Shown here piece by piece: positions 62,852 through 64,000 of a DNA stretch of 64,000 nucleotides (its first letter is position 1; the number at the start of each line of letters is the position of its first letter). A program made the position numbers and the translations under genes. The stretch lies in assembly GCF_005116655.2 (NCBI RefSeq), contig NZ_CP050698.1:5248001-5312000 (forward strand), given 5' to 3'. The notes under the pieces are model-generated. The model made no database searches. It was not told where the DNA came from and saw only the letters and a program-made list of their open reading frames with translations. This DNA is from Desulfosediminicola flagellatus (lineage in GTDB: Bacteria; Desulfobacterota; Desulfobulbia; Desulfobulbales; Desulfocapsaceae).

Positions 62852-64000
62852 TTAGTTCAGCTCACGTTCGAACTCCTCCAATAACTCCTCAAGCCAGTCG
62901 ACATCCTGCTTACGGTCTTTTCGCAAGGTGCAAATCATCCTCAGGTTATTTACGGTAGTGGCACCCTCCCAAGGCTCACGCATTTTTCCCAACGCCAGAT
63001 TTAACTGGGTAAAAGCATCAGCTTTATCTTCTATAATCACAGCAAGCTCAAGTAGCGTTGCATAGTCCCAGTAATCCGGACTTGCCACAGCAATACGACG
63101 TTCGACAGCATAACGGACAATGGGGTAAAGCTCCATCTTACGCGGGTCTGGCGGCTCACAGTGCTCCATCAGGGTAAGCACATTGATTCCTGGATAAAAA
63201 TCACGCCAGTCAGTCTCAAAACCTAACAGATACGAATTGATAGCCTGCTGAAGCAAACCATGCGCCCTGGCTTTCTTTCCGGCCTTAAGCGCCTGTTGCC
63301 AACGGTCTTTGTAAACCCGACCAAGGATACCGTAGGTTTCGCTTGAGGGTCCCCGTTCTTTTATCAACTCGTTTAACACCCGTTCGGCCTCATCACTGCG
63401 ACCGTCACGGTTCAATGCCATGGCATACTGTTCGCGGACAAGTACAGTATCCCGCAGCTCCGGCGGCATAGCCTCCACAACCTCAATCATCCGGTGCCAG
63501 CCATCCACCGCCCTGTAGGAAAGCAACAGGTCGACAAGCACGCCAAAATCAGTCTCGGGGAAACATGTACATTGTGTATTGCAAACCTTATCCAGCGCAA
63601 TAAGCGCAGCATCCTCGTCATTCTGAGCCAGGTCACGAGCCAATGCCAACTGTGCTTTAATCTCTTTCTCATACTGGACCCGGTCACGGAACACATCGGT
63701 CTTGTGATGCTGTACTTCGGGGAAATCTTCAACCAGCTGGTAGACAGGACTGTCCTTAGGAGGACCACCCACATCTGCTAGACAGGCTTTAAGCCGCCCG
63801 GCCAATGCTTGAATATCACTTTCGACATTTGCCGGTTTACCATCAGCCCCAAGTTGATACGGCAAACCTCGCAGACCGTTGACATCAAAAGGCAACTGTC
63901 CAACTCCAGTCGCAAACATCAGTACCGTTGCAGAAGGGCGCGCAGCATGACGCACCCCAAGCTCATAAAAAACATTGGCGTTGGCGGTGGTAAGATCGGC
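62852..64000 (-). CDS. ASK1-like TRAFs-binding-domain (DUF4071/TPR) protein, 5' end beyond window
   Basis: The frame is open to base 64000, so the N-terminus is outside; the GTG at 63955 is internal. Visible from the edge: ADLTTANANVFYELGVRHAARPSATVLMF, the last strand-helix of a TIR/nucleoside-deoxyribosyltransferase-like Rossmann domain, followed by about 330 residues of TPR-like helices. The helices contain LVDLLLSYRAVDGW, REQYAMALNRDGRSDEAERVL and SETYGILGRVYKDRW, which recall the central regulatory region of animal MAP3K5/ASK1 (LLSYRD, YAFALNRR, GRIYKD by memory). Bacterial members are linked to conflict/immunity or signalling proteins. No catalytic site is visible in the window. Confidence 0.85.
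   Translation of the reverse strand, partial: ADLTTANANVFYELGVRHAARPSATVLMFATGVGQLPFDVNGLRGLPYQLGADGKPANVESDIQALAGRLKACLADVGGPPKDSPVYQLVEDFPEVQHHKTDVFRDRVQYEKEIKAQLALARDLAQNDEDAALIALDKVCNTQCTCFPETDFGVLVDLLLSYRAVDGWHRMIEVVEAMPPELRDTVLVREQYAMALNRDGRSDEAERVLNELIKERGPSSETYGILGRVYKDRWQQALKAGKKARAHGLLQQAINSYLLGFETDWRDFYPGINVLTLMEHCEPPDPRKMELYPIVRYAVERRIAVASPDYWDYATLLELAVIIEDKADAFTQLNLALGKMREPWEGATTVNNLRMICTLRKDRKQDVDWLEELLEEFERELN

Overview
This window looks like chromosomal DNA from an anaerobic, probably sulfate-reducing member of the Desulfobacterota (Desulfobulbales-like). That placement is an inference. It rests on a tungsten-type aldehyde:ferredoxin oxidoreductase with its polyferredoxin, a GlcD/GlcF-type lactate or glycolate dehydrogenase pair, acetyl-CoA synthetase beside an OFA-type carboxylate carrier, a chemoreceptor with a C-terminal hemerythrin domain, and a DUF3786 protein. 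No rRNA or tRNA gene and no CRISPR array was seen.

Left part (1-16.9 kb, both strands, moderate GC): a TRAP solute-binding protein cut by the window edge; a divergent fused hydantoinase/5-oxoprolinase; malate dehydrogenase; an aldehyde oxidoreductase operon; a class II photolyase; a hemerythrin-tailed chemoreceptor; an unrecognised coiled-coil protein; and a two-gene lactate/glycolate oxidation operon behind a strong promoter with an operator-like palindrome at its start point.

Middle part (17.0-42.0 kb, clearly more AT-rich from about 25 to 42 kb): an ABC-transporter-dependent (kps, group 2 type) capsule locus. The order is kdsB, kpsD, kpsC, kpsM, kpsT, kpsE, then a variable block of three sulfotransferases, an exported glycoside hydrolase and four glycosyltransferases, with kpsS closing the locus about 16 kb after kpsE. 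The block suggests a sulfated, branched polysaccharide. It is broken up by decayed IS30 and IS3 elements and by a cassette of small exported proteins: two cohesin-like proteins, an STN-domain protein with five copies of an unusual 31-33-residue repeat, and two orphans. Several runs of 7-9 C/G lie in this locus and could be slippage sites. A frameshifted pagL-like lipid A deacylase remnant follows kpsS.

Right part (42.6-64 kb): acetyl-CoA synthetase and an OFA transporter; a CBS-domain protein; a hybrid PAS histidine kinase; a purine-related pair (gpt and a BmpA/RbsA-type ABC ATPase without permeases) flanked by two related non-coding elements of about 170 bp; a polar amino-acid ABC transporter; an EamA exporter; two GNAT acetyltransferases; a cobalamin riboswitch with a terminator but no gene after it; a PhnA-type protein; minCDE; and, running off the right edge, a protein that resembles the central regulatory region of the animal stress kinase ASK1 (MAP3K TRAFs-binding/DUF4071 family).

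The items most worth following are the ASK1-like protein, the orphan cobalamin riboswitch, the STN-repeat/cohesin cassette inside the capsule locus, and the paired non-coding elements around gpt.
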